Source: JAVBMC01 sp031552845
GTDB lineage: Bacteria; Verrucomicrobiota; Kiritimatiellia; RFP12; DVOR01
Direction of reading: 5' to 3'
NCBI GenBank assembly: GCA_031552845.1
Contig: JAVBMC010000043.1
Location: 1 to 23,778 of the forward strand
DNA length: 23,778 nucleotides
In this document: positions 14,049 to 21,345 of the stretch, piece after piece
Layout: the number at the start of each line of letters is the position of its first letter
Numbering within the stretch: position 1 is the first letter of the stretch
The notes under the pieces: model-generated
What the model saw: the letters and a program-made list of their open reading frames with translations, nothing else
Told to the model about the DNA's origin: nothing
Databases searched by the model: none
Made by a program: the position numbers and the translations under genes

Positions 14049-15566
14049 ATGAAAACACAGAAAATTCTATTGGTGCTGTTGAGCATCGTCGGGATGGCAG
14101 TTGCATCCTTTGCGCAAACATGGACGGGTGCCGCCGGGACGATGAATTGGTCCGACGTTGGTAATTGGAGCTCGGACGAACTTCCGATGATTAACACAGA
14201 TGTTAAGATCAATGGGCTGTCTTCGGTAGAAACCCCTGTGGTGTTTGATATGGAGGAAGCGTCGATCAAGGCATTAACCGTGGGTGAAACATTAGACGCT
14301 GCGTTAGAGCTTTCATCTGGTGGGCTTCTTTACATGCGCGGGGGGCTGGCTCTTGGTAAATCAGCAGAAGGAACATTAACAATTATCGATGGAAAGATAG
14401 TCTATACGAATGGGGCCACTTTGGCTATTGCATCTGGGGCATCTGGGGTTGGACGTCTTATCATTAAGCAGGCAGGCGTGTTGAAATCTTCCAGTACTGG
14501 CGTCATGCAAATTGGCAATGGAGTGAATTCTTATGGAGAGGTGATTAATTACGGCATATTGTCAACATTGCGCAACATCAACGTAGGACACGCCGAAGGA
14601 TCAACTGGCGCATTTTGGCATTGCAGTGGTGTTGTAACCTCTGGCTATGATTTTGTGATTGGTAATGCTGGAACCGGCGAGGCAAACGTAGAGGCAACTA
14701 TGCGAACGCGTAGCTGTTATATAGGGGCGGGTGCGTCTGGACAAGGGGTGTTGCGATTGACGGGATTACTTATACTTGATAATGGTAATTCAGTGTGCGT
14801 CGGATGTAATGGTATTGGTGTCTTGGAAATTGCAGGCGGGGAAGTTTCTATTGCTGGAAATGCGCCTAGTATTAGTCTATGTACGAATGACTTAGCATCG
14901 ACTTATGGCCGTATTCAGGGATGGGGGAAATTTAGTTCGCCTACTGCGTGTCTTCAAAACAGTGGATTAGTGATTGCCGATGGGGGCGGCGTTAAGGAAG
15001 ACTTGGATTTTTCAATATTCGTCGGGAGTGTATCGAAACTCTCGTTGGAGAATAGATATAATAATACAACAACCAATGGTTGGTATGCTATAAATAAAGG
15101 GCGTTTGTTGCTACCTGTTAATGGAACTGTTACCGTCGCAAGGCCTAGTTATTGTTGGGGAGAGGATGCAACCAATGCGACTGTCGATTTGGTGAATAGC
15201 GTGCGGATGGAGTTTGATGGCATTACCGCTACTACAAAGGTTCAGGGCGAGTTGCTGGCAATTGACCGAGATGATGTTCCTGTTTATGTGGCGGGTGGTT
15301 TGATTAGCGTTTGGCATATGATGGCGGATAAGGACTTTGCTGGTGTTGAACTGCAGGTGCGTTATGACCACGTAGCCGTAGGTAGAAATGGACTTCGGCT
15401 GTTGCGGTATGATGAAGCTGCAGGTGTATGGATGAATATGCCGGCTGCGATTGATGAGGGGTATATTCTGAGGAGTACGTCCCCGTGGGCGCCTTTGGGC
15501 AATGACCGCATCGGGCTGTTTGCGGTAGCGTCGTATTTGTCGCCGACGACATTGTTGTTGAATTGA
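14049..15566 (+). CDS. Secreted beta-strand-repeat (beta-helix-like) surface protein
   Basis: The product has 505 residues, with GAGG upstream of the ATG. Residues 1-22 form a signal peptide ending SFA. The mature protein starts TWTGAAGTMNWSDVGNWSS, an opening seen in planctomycete and verrucomicrobial exported proteins with Trp/Asn/Gly-rich first modules. It continues with short Gly-rich strands such as AEGTLTIIDGKIVYTNGATL, GVGRLIIKQAGVL, QGVLRLTGLL and GIGVLEIAGGEVSI. This spacing suggests a right-handed beta-helix like autotransporter passenger or PEP-CTERM-type proteins. No PEP-CTERM, LPxTG or autotransporter barrel is present. Position between two glycoside hydrolases suggests a glycan-binding or surface-display role, by context only. 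No catalytic motif was recognised. Base composition is somewhat AT-richer than the flanking enzymes. Confidence 0.8.
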   Translation: MKTQKILLVLLSIVGMAVASFAQTWTGAAGTMNWSDVGNWSSDELPMINTDVKINGLSSVETPVVFDMEEASIKALTVGETLDAALELSSGGLLYMRGGLALGKSAEGTLTIIDGKIVYTNGATLAIASGASGVGRLIIKQAGVLKSSSTGVMQIGNGVNSYGEVINYGILSTLRNINVGHAEGSTGAFWHCSGVVTSGYDFVIGNAGTGEANVEATMRTRSCYIGAGASGQGVLRLTGLLILDNGNSVCVGCNGIGVLEIAGGEVSIAGNAPSISLCTNDLASTYGRIQGWGKFSSPTACLQNSGLVIADGGGVKEDLDFSIFVGSVSKLSLENRYNNTTTNGWYAINKGRLLLPVNGTVTVARPSYCWGEDATNATVDLVNSVRMEFDGITATTKVQGELLAIDRDDVPVYVAGGLISVWHMMADKDFAGVELQVRYDHVAVGRNGLRLLRYDEAAGVWMNMPAAIDEGYILRSTSPWAPLGNDRIGLFAVASYLSPTTLLLN

Positions 15567-15594
15567 GTGCGTTTTATAAACTAAGGGAGATGAG

Positions 15595-16941
15595 ATGAAG
15601 TATCAGGTTGTTGGCGTGTGCGCCGTGGTGTTGGGGTGTACTGCGTTTGCTGCTGAGGTGCCGAAGATGACGGTGCCGGAGAGTTTGGCGGTGCAGCTGA
15701 AGCCGTTTTGTTCGACAGCGGACGATATGAAGGCGGTTGCCGATATTGGCATGAAGTTTGTGCGGCGTGGGTTTTATTGGGAGGGCGTTGAGAAGGAGAA
15801 GGGCGTCTATAACTTTGAAGCGTATGATAAGTTGTTGGCGGATGCGGATAAGCAGGGACTGCGTGTTGTCGGGTGTTTGTTCGGCGGCAACAAGAAGTAT
15901 GAGGATACGGGTTATGGCGGAGTGACGACCGAAGAGGGGCGTGCGGGCTTTGCGGCGTTTGCAGCGGCATTGGCGGCGCGTTATAAGGACCGGAACATTA
16001 TCTGGGAGATTTGGAATGAGCCGAATGTCCGGACGTTCTGGCGGAAGAATGGCGTGCATAATACGCCGGAGTTTGCACAGGAGTATACCGACCTTGTGAA
16101 GGCTACGGCTCCGGCAATGGTGAAGGCGGACCCGAAGTGTATCGTGCTGGCGGGGTCGCTCTCGAACTATTGGCAACCGTCGTATAATTGGACGGAGAAG
16201 TGTTTTGAACTGGGCATTCTGAAGACAGGCATCAAGGGATGGTCGGTTCATCCTTATGGCGTGAAGACGCCTGAGATGCATGCGATTGGTCATGCGGAGA
16301 TGCGGCGTTTGATGAAAAAGTATGGCGCCGAAAACTTCCCGATGTATAATACCGAGCGCGGTTATGCCACGCAGGCGAAGAAGGGGCATGAGGGCGAGTT
16401 GAAGGGTAAGGCTGAGCTGCAGAAGGAGTATCAGGCGTGGTACTTCGTCCGTCAGTATATGATCGACCTAATGTGGGATGTGAAGCTGTCGGTGTGGTAT
16501 GAGTGGAAGGATCCGGCGGGCGAGTTCACTATGATTGAGAAGGGGCAGCCGCGTCCGATTTGCAAGTCTGCCAAGGTGATGGTGGAGCAGCTGCGCGGAT
16601 ATGATTATGTGAAGCGCATTCCGCTGGAGTCCGACTTGGATTATGTACTGTTGTTCAAGAATGCCCGCGGCAATCAGAAGCTTGTCTGTTGGACGACACC
16701 GCCGGACAAACCGCGCAAGGCGACTGAAGAGAAACCTTCTGAAGCGAGTAGCGGGCAAGCGCCCAAGCCGCCTGCAAAGGAGGGCGAGGATGCGACGGTG
16801 ACGCATTTGATTACCTTGCCGGTTGCGGTTAAGAAGGCTGCCGGAGCGGATGTTTATGGCAAGGTCATTCCTGTACAAATGAATGCCGGCAAGGCTCAAG
16901 TGGAAATCAGCGGAGCACCGGTTTATGTCGCCTTGGATTAA
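15595..16941 (+). CDS. Secreted clan GH-A glycoside hydrolase (GH39/GH5-like)
   Basis: The product has 448 residues, with AGGGAGA just before the ATG. Residues 1-19 are a signal peptide ending AFA. The (beta/alpha)8 barrel shows the clan GH-A pair: acid/base E142 in IIWEIWNEPN and nucleophile E254 in MYNTERGY. The run FVRRGFYWEGVEKEKGVYNF (~52-71) followed by YDKLLADADKQGLRVVG is close to GH39/PslG-like endoglycosidases, though GH5 is possible. After the barrel a small beta domain (~345-448) is interrupted by a Pro/Lys/Glu/Ser-rich insertion (~378-400, KATEEKPSEASSGQAPKPP), which is unusual. It lies 28 nt after the beta-repeat gene and before a terminator, so it is the last gene of the trio. 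It may act after the GH16 enzyme on the same polysaccharide; the substrate is unknown. Confidence 0.87.
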   Translation: MKYQVVGVCAVVLGCTAFAAEVPKMTVPESLAVQLKPFCSTADDMKAVADIGMKFVRRGFYWEGVEKEKGVYNFEAYDKLLADADKQGLRVVGCLFGGNKKYEDTGYGGVTTEEGRAGFAAFAAALAARYKDRNIIWEIWNEPNVRTFWRKNGVHNTPEFAQEYTDLVKATAPAMVKADPKCIVLAGSLSNYWQPSYNWTEKCFELGILKTGIKGWSVHPYGVKTPEMHAIGHAEMRRLMKKYGAENFPMYNTERGYATQAKKGHEGELKGKAELQKEYQAWYFVRQYMIDLMWDVKLSVWYEWKDPAGEFTMIEKGQPRPICKSAKVMVEQLRGYDYVKRIPLESDLDYVLLFKNARGNQKLVCWTTPPDKPRKATEEKPSEASSGQAPKPPAKEGEDATVTHLITLPVAVKKAAGADVYGKVIPVQMNAGKAQVEISGAPVYVALD

Positions 16942-16968
16942 TCGTTGATTGATTGAGGTTGTTTTTAT

Positions 16969-16996
16969 GGCGGAGTCATTTGGCTCCGCCTTTTTT
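16969..16996 (+). terminator. Intrinsic terminator of the glycoside hydrolase operon
   Basis: GGCGGAG (16969-16975) pairs with CTCCGCC (16984-16990) around an 8-nt loop and is followed by six T residues (16991-16996). It lies 28 nt after the stop codon at 16941. Confidence 0.93.
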
Positions 16997-17132
16997 GTGC
17001 CAAAGGAAAAGTGAAACACACCCGTGTTCCAAACTTGTATCAATCCACCTCCAGCGGGGGAGACACCTCTGTCGAGTTGGTGGTACACAGTGCGTCAACT
17101 TTCCGCGCGCCGTGTGTTTGCTTGCTGACATG

Positions 17133-17156
17133 TTAACCTCAGTAAGCTGAGGTTAA
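17133..17156. promoter_or_regulatory. Perfect 10-bp inverted repeat with TAAG loop upstream of guaB
   Basis: TTAACCTCAG (17133-17142) and CTGAGGTTAA (17147-17156) are exact complements around TAAG. There is no T-run on either strand, so it is not an intrinsic terminator. It lies about 145 nt upstream of the guaB promoter candidate. It could be an operator for a dimeric regulator, an RNA hairpin or a dispersed palindrome. Confidence 0.55.
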
Positions 17157-17299
17157 TACCTCCGGGAGTGTGCACATACCATGTAAATTTGTGGAGGTGT
17201 ATCTCGCGCCAAGTTGACAGATTAAGCGGACTTTCTGGAGATGGATTGCCTTCAATTTATCCCATAGTTATCAAAAAATATTGGGCGTTGACTTTGCTA

Positions 17300-17328
17300 T
17301 TGCAAAAAGAGCACCACTATGGCATAAT
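17300..17328 (+). promoter_or_regulatory. guaB: Candidate guaB promoter
   Basis: TTGCAA (17300-17305; 4 of 6) and CATAAT (17323-17328; 5 of 6) are 17 nt apart. The guaB start codon follows about 30 nt after the second hexamer. Confidence 0.6.
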
Positions 17329-17357
17329 ATACGAGAAAGCAAGAAGGATGTGAGAGT

Positions 17358-18857
17358 ATGCATATGAATCCGGGTATGACCGAGTTTATGAAGAAGTTCC
17401 CGTTAGAGGGGCTAACGTATGATGATGTAACGTTGGTGACGAAATATGCGGATTTTCTGCCCGATGACACGGAGTTGACCTCGCGCTTCACCTCGCGCAT
17501 GACATTGAATATTCCCTTTGTCAGCGCGGCCATGGACACCGTGACAGAGGCACCGATGGCGATTGCAATGGCACGTATCGGCGGTATTGGCGTGATTCAT
17601 AAAAACCTTGCGCCGGAAGAGCAAGCCGAGCAGGTCAAAAAAGTTAAGAACTATTTGAATGGTTTGATTCATACTCCGGTGTGTTTCCACGCGAATGATA
17701 CGGTTGCCTATTTGCGGCAGTACAAAGAAGAGCATAATTTAAAGTTCAGCGGCTTCCCGGTCTTGGATGATCAGGATCGTATTGTGGGCATTATGACCTC
17801 CTCGGATCTGCGCTTTGTGGGCACCTCCGGCACGGAGAAACTCTCCGCCGGTATGACGCGCACGCCGTTTACCGCAAAGCCGAACACCACCTTGAAGCAA
17901 GCGTATGAAATCATGCGTGCCAATAAGATTGGCAAGCTGCCGCTGGTTGACAAGGCAGGCAAGCTGGTCGGGCTTTATAGCTTTACCGATGTCCAGCAGT
18001 TGGTTGAAAACAAGCGCCCCGAATATAACCGTGATGCATCCTACCGCCTACGCGTAGCGGCGGCAGTCAGCGGCGGCTCTGGGGATTACGCACGTGTTGA
18101 ACAGTTGGCCGCGGCTGAGGTCGATGCGATTGTCGTCGACAGCGCCCACGGCCATAGTAAGGGCATCATCGACATGGTGAAGTGGCTCGTCAAGCACTAC
18201 CCCAAGATTGATGTCATCGCCGGCAACATCGCCACGGGCGAAGCCGCGCTTGCACTGCGCAAAGCCGGCGCGCATGCGGTGAAGGTCGGCATCGGTCCCG
18301 GCTCAATTTGTACGACGCGCGTTGTGTGCGGCGTGGGCATCCCACAGATCACGGCAATCTATTCGGCGGCAACAGCGCTGAAGGGTTCCATTCCGATTAT
18401 TGCCGATGGCGGCATCCGTCTCTCCGGCGATGTGCCCAAGGCTTTGGCGATGGGTGCGGATTCGGTGATGTTGGGGTCGCTTCTGGCCGGTACGGAAGAA
18501 AGCCCCGGCGAGAAAATTATTTATGAAGGCCGCCAATACGTCGTTTATCGCGGAATGGGGTCGCTCGCTGCAATGAAAAATAAAGGTAGCCGTCAGCGTT
18601 ACGGGCAGGAGAATGTGGAAGAATCAAATCTGGTGCCGCAAGGCATCGAGGGCATCGTTCCATATTCCGGCAACGTCAGCCATATCATGACGCAATTCTG
18701 CGGCGGCCTGCGGGCGACCTTGGGCTACTGCGGAACGCGCAGCATCAAGGCGCTGCAAAAGACGGCACAGTTCTACCGCGTTTCTGCGGCGGGCGTTCGT
18801 GAGGCGCACCCGCATGATATCAAGATTACGAAAGAAGCGCCTAACTACAGAAGTTAA
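17358..18857 (+). CDS. guaB: IMP dehydrogenase
   Basis: This 499-residue enzyme oxidises IMP to XMP with NAD+, the committed step of GMP synthesis. The TIM barrel is split by two CBS domains (~105-215; for example SGFPVLDDQDRIVGIMTSSD and IGKLPLVDKAGKLVGLYSFTD). The catalytic loop GPGSICTTR carries Cys318. The phosphate-binding DGGIR, the GSLLAGTEESPGE segment and the mobile flap arginine/tyrosine (SRQRYGQ) are all present, so the enzyme should be active. AAGGA (17344-17348) precedes the ATG; a second in-frame ATG two codons on is also possible. Length is normal for the family. The OppF-like gene starts 12 nt after the stop. Confidence 0.97.
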   Translation: MHMNPGMTEFMKKFPLEGLTYDDVTLVTKYADFLPDDTELTSRFTSRMTLNIPFVSAAMDTVTEAPMAIAMARIGGIGVIHKNLAPEEQAEQVKKVKNYLNGLIHTPVCFHANDTVAYLRQYKEEHNLKFSGFPVLDDQDRIVGIMTSSDLRFVGTSGTEKLSAGMTRTPFTAKPNTTLKQAYEIMRANKIGKLPLVDKAGKLVGLYSFTDVQQLVENKRPEYNRDASYRLRVAAAVSGGSGDYARVEQLAAAEVDAIVVDSAHGHSKGIIDMVKWLVKHYPKIDVIAGNIATGEAALALRKAGAHAVKVGIGPGSICTTRVVCGVGIPQITAIYSAATALKGSIPIIADGGIRLSGDVPKALAMGADSVMLGSLLAGTEESPGEKIIYEGRQYVVYRGMGSLAAMKNKGSRQRYGQENVEESNLVPQGIEGIVPYSGNVSHIMTQFCGGLRATLGYCGTRSIKALQKTAQFYRVSAAGVREAHPHDIKITKEAPNYRS

Positions 18858-18869
18858 GCGCACAAAACC

Positions 18870-19658
18870 GTGAGTGACAAACCGCAAGCGTCTGCGTTGC
18901 TGTCTGTGCGGGAGCTTCAATGTTGGTATCCCGTCCGCCGTGGTTTCTTTTCACGGGCGGTTGAGTTTAAAAAGGCCGTGGATGGAGTTACATTTGAACT
19001 CCGCCATGGCGAAACTCTCGGCCTGATTGGTGAATCCGGCTGCGGCAAAACAACCCTCTCGCGGGCAATCCTCGGCCTGTTGAAACCACGCTCCGGCGAA
19101 ATCCTTCTGGATGGGACACCGATTGCCAGTGCGGCCAATGCCCGCCGCGTGCAGGTTGTTTTTCAAGATCCCCAAGCGGCACTGAATCCACGGCATATGA
19201 TTTTGGATTTGCTGACGGAGGCGGCGGTCTTTCATCATCTGATTCCATCAAACGAGCGGGAGGCTTTGGCACTTCGATTGCTGGCGGATGTGGGGCTGTC
19301 TGGCGATATCCTGCACCGCTTTCCGCATGCGCTTTCAGGCGGACAGCGCCAACGGGTCTGCATTGCCCGTGCTTTGGCGTTAGATCCGCAGCTGGTGATT
19401 TGCGATGAAGCCGTCAGTGCGCTGGATCTTTCCGTGCGGGCTCAGGTGCTCAATCTGTTGATGGAATTGAAAGCCAAGCGCGGCCTTTCTTATTTATTCA
19501 TTACGCACGACATCACGGTCATTGAACATATTGCAGACCGCGTGCTGGTCATGAAAGACGGGCAGATTGTGGAAAGCGGCGAAGTAGGGGCGGTGGTGAG
19601 CAATCCGCAGCATCCTTACACGGCCACGCTGATTGCCGCGGTTCCGAGGATTGCTTAG
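18870..19658 (+). CDS. oppF: Oligopeptide/dipeptide ABC transporter ATPase, OppF/DppF-like
   Basis: This 262-residue ABC ATPase has Walker A GESGCGKTT (54-62), Q-loop FQDPQAALNPR (98-108), signature LSGGQRQR (155-162), Walker B LVICDE (175-180) with AVSALD, and the switch histidine in THD. The C-terminal NPQHPYTATLIAAVP is the OppD/OppF-type tail. It begins with GTG 12 nt after guaB, with no clear Shine-Dalgarno. No OppA, OppB, OppC or OppD gene is in view, so partners must lie elsewhere. Its stop codon overlaps the stop of the convergent HEAT-repeat gene. The OppF assignment is firm at family level, but the transported substrate is unknown. Confidence 0.88.
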   Translation: MSDKPQASALLSVRELQCWYPVRRGFFSRAVEFKKAVDGVTFELRHGETLGLIGESGCGKTTLSRAILGLLKPRSGEILLDGTPIASAANARRVQVVFQDPQAALNPRHMILDLLTEAAVFHHLIPSNEREALALRLLADVGLSGDILHRFPHALSGGQRQRVCIARALALDPQLVICDEAVSALDLSVRAQVLNLLMELKAKRGLSYLFITHDITVIEHIADRVLVMKDGQIVESGEVGAVVSNPQHPYTATLIAAVPRIA

Positions 19659-21334
19659 TTTGCCGCGTGCTGCATGGCAAGCGCTCGGGTGGCCGCCCTG
19701 TTGATGGCGGGATCGCTATGCGAGGTGAATTCACCGAGCTGCGCATGCGCAGCTTGCGAAGGCATCCGCCCCAACAGCTCAATCAAGTGATACAGCTCAG
19801 CCGTCTCAGCTCCCTGCATTGCCTGTGAAACAACTTCAACTGCCGCCTCCGGTGAACTGCAACGCATGGCAACTTTGTCAAGGTGGTCAAACAACAACAT
19901 GCGGTCGCGCGGAGGAGCCTTCTTAGCGAATGCAATTAACGCGCCGAAGTCTGCAACCGGCGTATAATTCAATGCCGTCCCGGCGGCTTCGGCCAGCTCA
20001 GGCGTTTGGGCATTGCCCTGCTGACAAAGGCAATCGGTTAACTGCGGTGCCGCACGATTGCACAAGATACGCAGGATACGGGCTTTGCGCAGAGGGTCAT
20101 ACCGTTGATAATTGGCGGCCAAGCGGACGATCAGTTCATCGTCATCGGGCAAGACGCCGAGCGCTGTGAAGATTGCATCGTTCAGCTGGCGGCTGTGTTC
20201 ATGCTTTTCAACCGCAGTAGATAATAAGCTTGGAAAGGCTTTGGGATCACGCAGGTCGGCAATCAAGTTGACTGCCGCTATTTTTTCTTCGACAGAGGCG
20301 TCCCGTTCGCGCAGGACTGCTTTCGCTAATGGTAAAGCCAACGACGAGGCCCGTGCCCGTAGGATTTGCAACAGGCGGATACGGTCATCTGTTCGGAAGT
20401 GGAAATAACACGAGATCATCGCCATAGTATTCTGTGGTGCGTTCAGCTTGGGCAAATAGGTGAGGGCCGAGAGTGCGGCATCGCGTTCTTCGAGATACCG
20501 GGATTCCAGGCATGTGCGGAGTTTGGGCCAGAGCTCCGCTTCGGAGAGGTGCGGTGCTTGAGCGATAAGTGCGGCACCGCGAAGACGCCCATTCGTATGC
20601 GTGTAGAGCATTTCCAAGACGGGCAGGGCGGACGTGCCGGTCTTTTCCGCACAGCGGATGGCGGCTGCGGTGACATCGTATCCGTTTGTCCACTCGCCCT
20701 CATTGCGGGGGGGCAGCATTTGAATGAGCACATCCAAGGATTCGTGAGTGCCCCACTCGGCAAGCGATTCGAGCGCCGTGCTGCGGACAAGCGGCGTAGA
20801 GGATTTTGCCCGCATGGCAAAGACTTGGGCGGCACCCGGCGTCTGGCGGCGCACGAGTATATTCATGAGCAGGCTGGCACGTCCCGGATCCTTTTCTTTT
20901 TCCGCGTGCTCAAGGAGGAGCGGATCGACTGAGGGGTTCTGCGCGGTCTCCAATAAGCAGCGGACTGAATAGGCGATCTGTGGATTACGGCTGCGCAAGC
21001 AGGAGACAATCGTCGGCAGGTTCGTGCCGAAGTCCCCCAGCTGTAACATCTGCAACGCGGCAGCTTTACCTTCAGGGGTTGAATCCTCCGAGGTCAACAC
21101 GCCCAGCAGACGGCGCGAGGCGATTTCACATTCCTCCGAAGAAGACTCTTGGAAGAGCCTGCGCAAATTACGTTCCGCCGGGGCACAGGCCTGCGGTATG
21201 TTGATCTTTTTGATGTTGCGCTTGAACTGATACCCGGTGGTTCCGCGGTAGCAGAACAAGACACTGCCTGCGACAACTCCAAAAATCCCAACCAACAGCG
21301 AAAATAAAGTGATTTCAGTTTTTAACGTCATCAC
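19655..21334 (-). CDS. Membrane-anchored HEAT-repeat protein
   Basis: The product has 559 residues. One N-terminal membrane segment (~8-29, TLFSLLVGIFGVVAGSVLFCY) is followed by a long all-helical region. This carries HEAT/ARM-like pairs such as GKAAALQMLQLGDFG, NPQIAYSVRCLLETAQ, TPLVRSTALESLAEWG, EEKIAAVNLIADLRDPKAFP and DPAINRAATRALAMQHA. Such solenoids are protein-binding scaffolds. It lies 11 nt downstream of the Ser/Thr kinase and is probably co-transcribed with it, so it may be a kinase partner or substrate (inference). The start is one of two adjacent ATG codons and lacks a clear Shine-Dalgarno. Its stop (TAA on minus) shares bases 19656-19657 with the oppF stop, leaving no room for a separate terminator. 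Confidence 0.83.
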   Translation of the reverse strand: MMTLKTEITLFSLLVGIFGVVAGSVLFCYRGTTGYQFKRNIKKINIPQACAPAERNLRRLFQESSSEECEIASRRLLGVLTSEDSTPEGKAAALQMLQLGDFGTNLPTIVSCLRSRNPQIAYSVRCLLETAQNPSVDPLLLEHAEKEKDPGRASLLMNILVRRQTPGAAQVFAMRAKSSTPLVRSTALESLAEWGTHESLDVLIQMLPPRNEGEWTNGYDVTAAAIRCAEKTGTSALPVLEMLYTHTNGRLRGAALIAQAPHLSEAELWPKLRTCLESRYLEERDAALSALTYLPKLNAPQNTMAMISCYFHFRTDDRIRLLQILRARASSLALPLAKAVLRERDASVEEKIAAVNLIADLRDPKAFPSLLSTAVEKHEHSRQLNDAIFTALGVLPDDDELIVRLAANYQRYDPLRKARILRILCNRAAPQLTDCLCQQGNAQTPELAEAAGTALNYTPVADFGALIAFAKKAPPRDRMLLFDHLDKVAMRCSSPEAAVEVVSQAMQGAETAELYHLIELLGRMPSQAAHAQLGEFTSHSDPAINRAATRALAMQHAAN

Positions 21335-21345
21335 GCTTCGCCGCG

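Larger units (their letters stand above)
16997..17357. other. Intergenic region upstream of guaB
   Basis: These 361 bases contain a perfect 10-bp inverted repeat (17133-17156), a looser pairing of ACCTCC (17158-17163) with GGAGGT (17193-17198), an isolated TTGACA (17213-17218) with no good partner, and a promoter candidate for guaB (17300-17328). I do not see the conserved core of a purine riboswitch. The frames at 16953-17150 and 17168-17353 lack ribosome sites and protein character. Confidence 0.6.

Noticed and set aside
14049..15566. Classical autotransporter or PEP-CTERM protein
   Set aside because: The passenger-like repeats are there, but there is no C-terminal barrel, no PEP motif and no C-terminal membrane helix with basic tail.
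981..17117. 13-nt match GCGCGCCGTGTGT at 981-993 and 17105-17117
   Set aside because: Matches of 13 nt are expected by chance in a window of this size; no flanking similarity was seen.
16997..17357. Purine riboswitch before guaB
   Set aside because: The conserved three-way-junction core is not visible; only a simple dyad and a promoter-like pair are seen.
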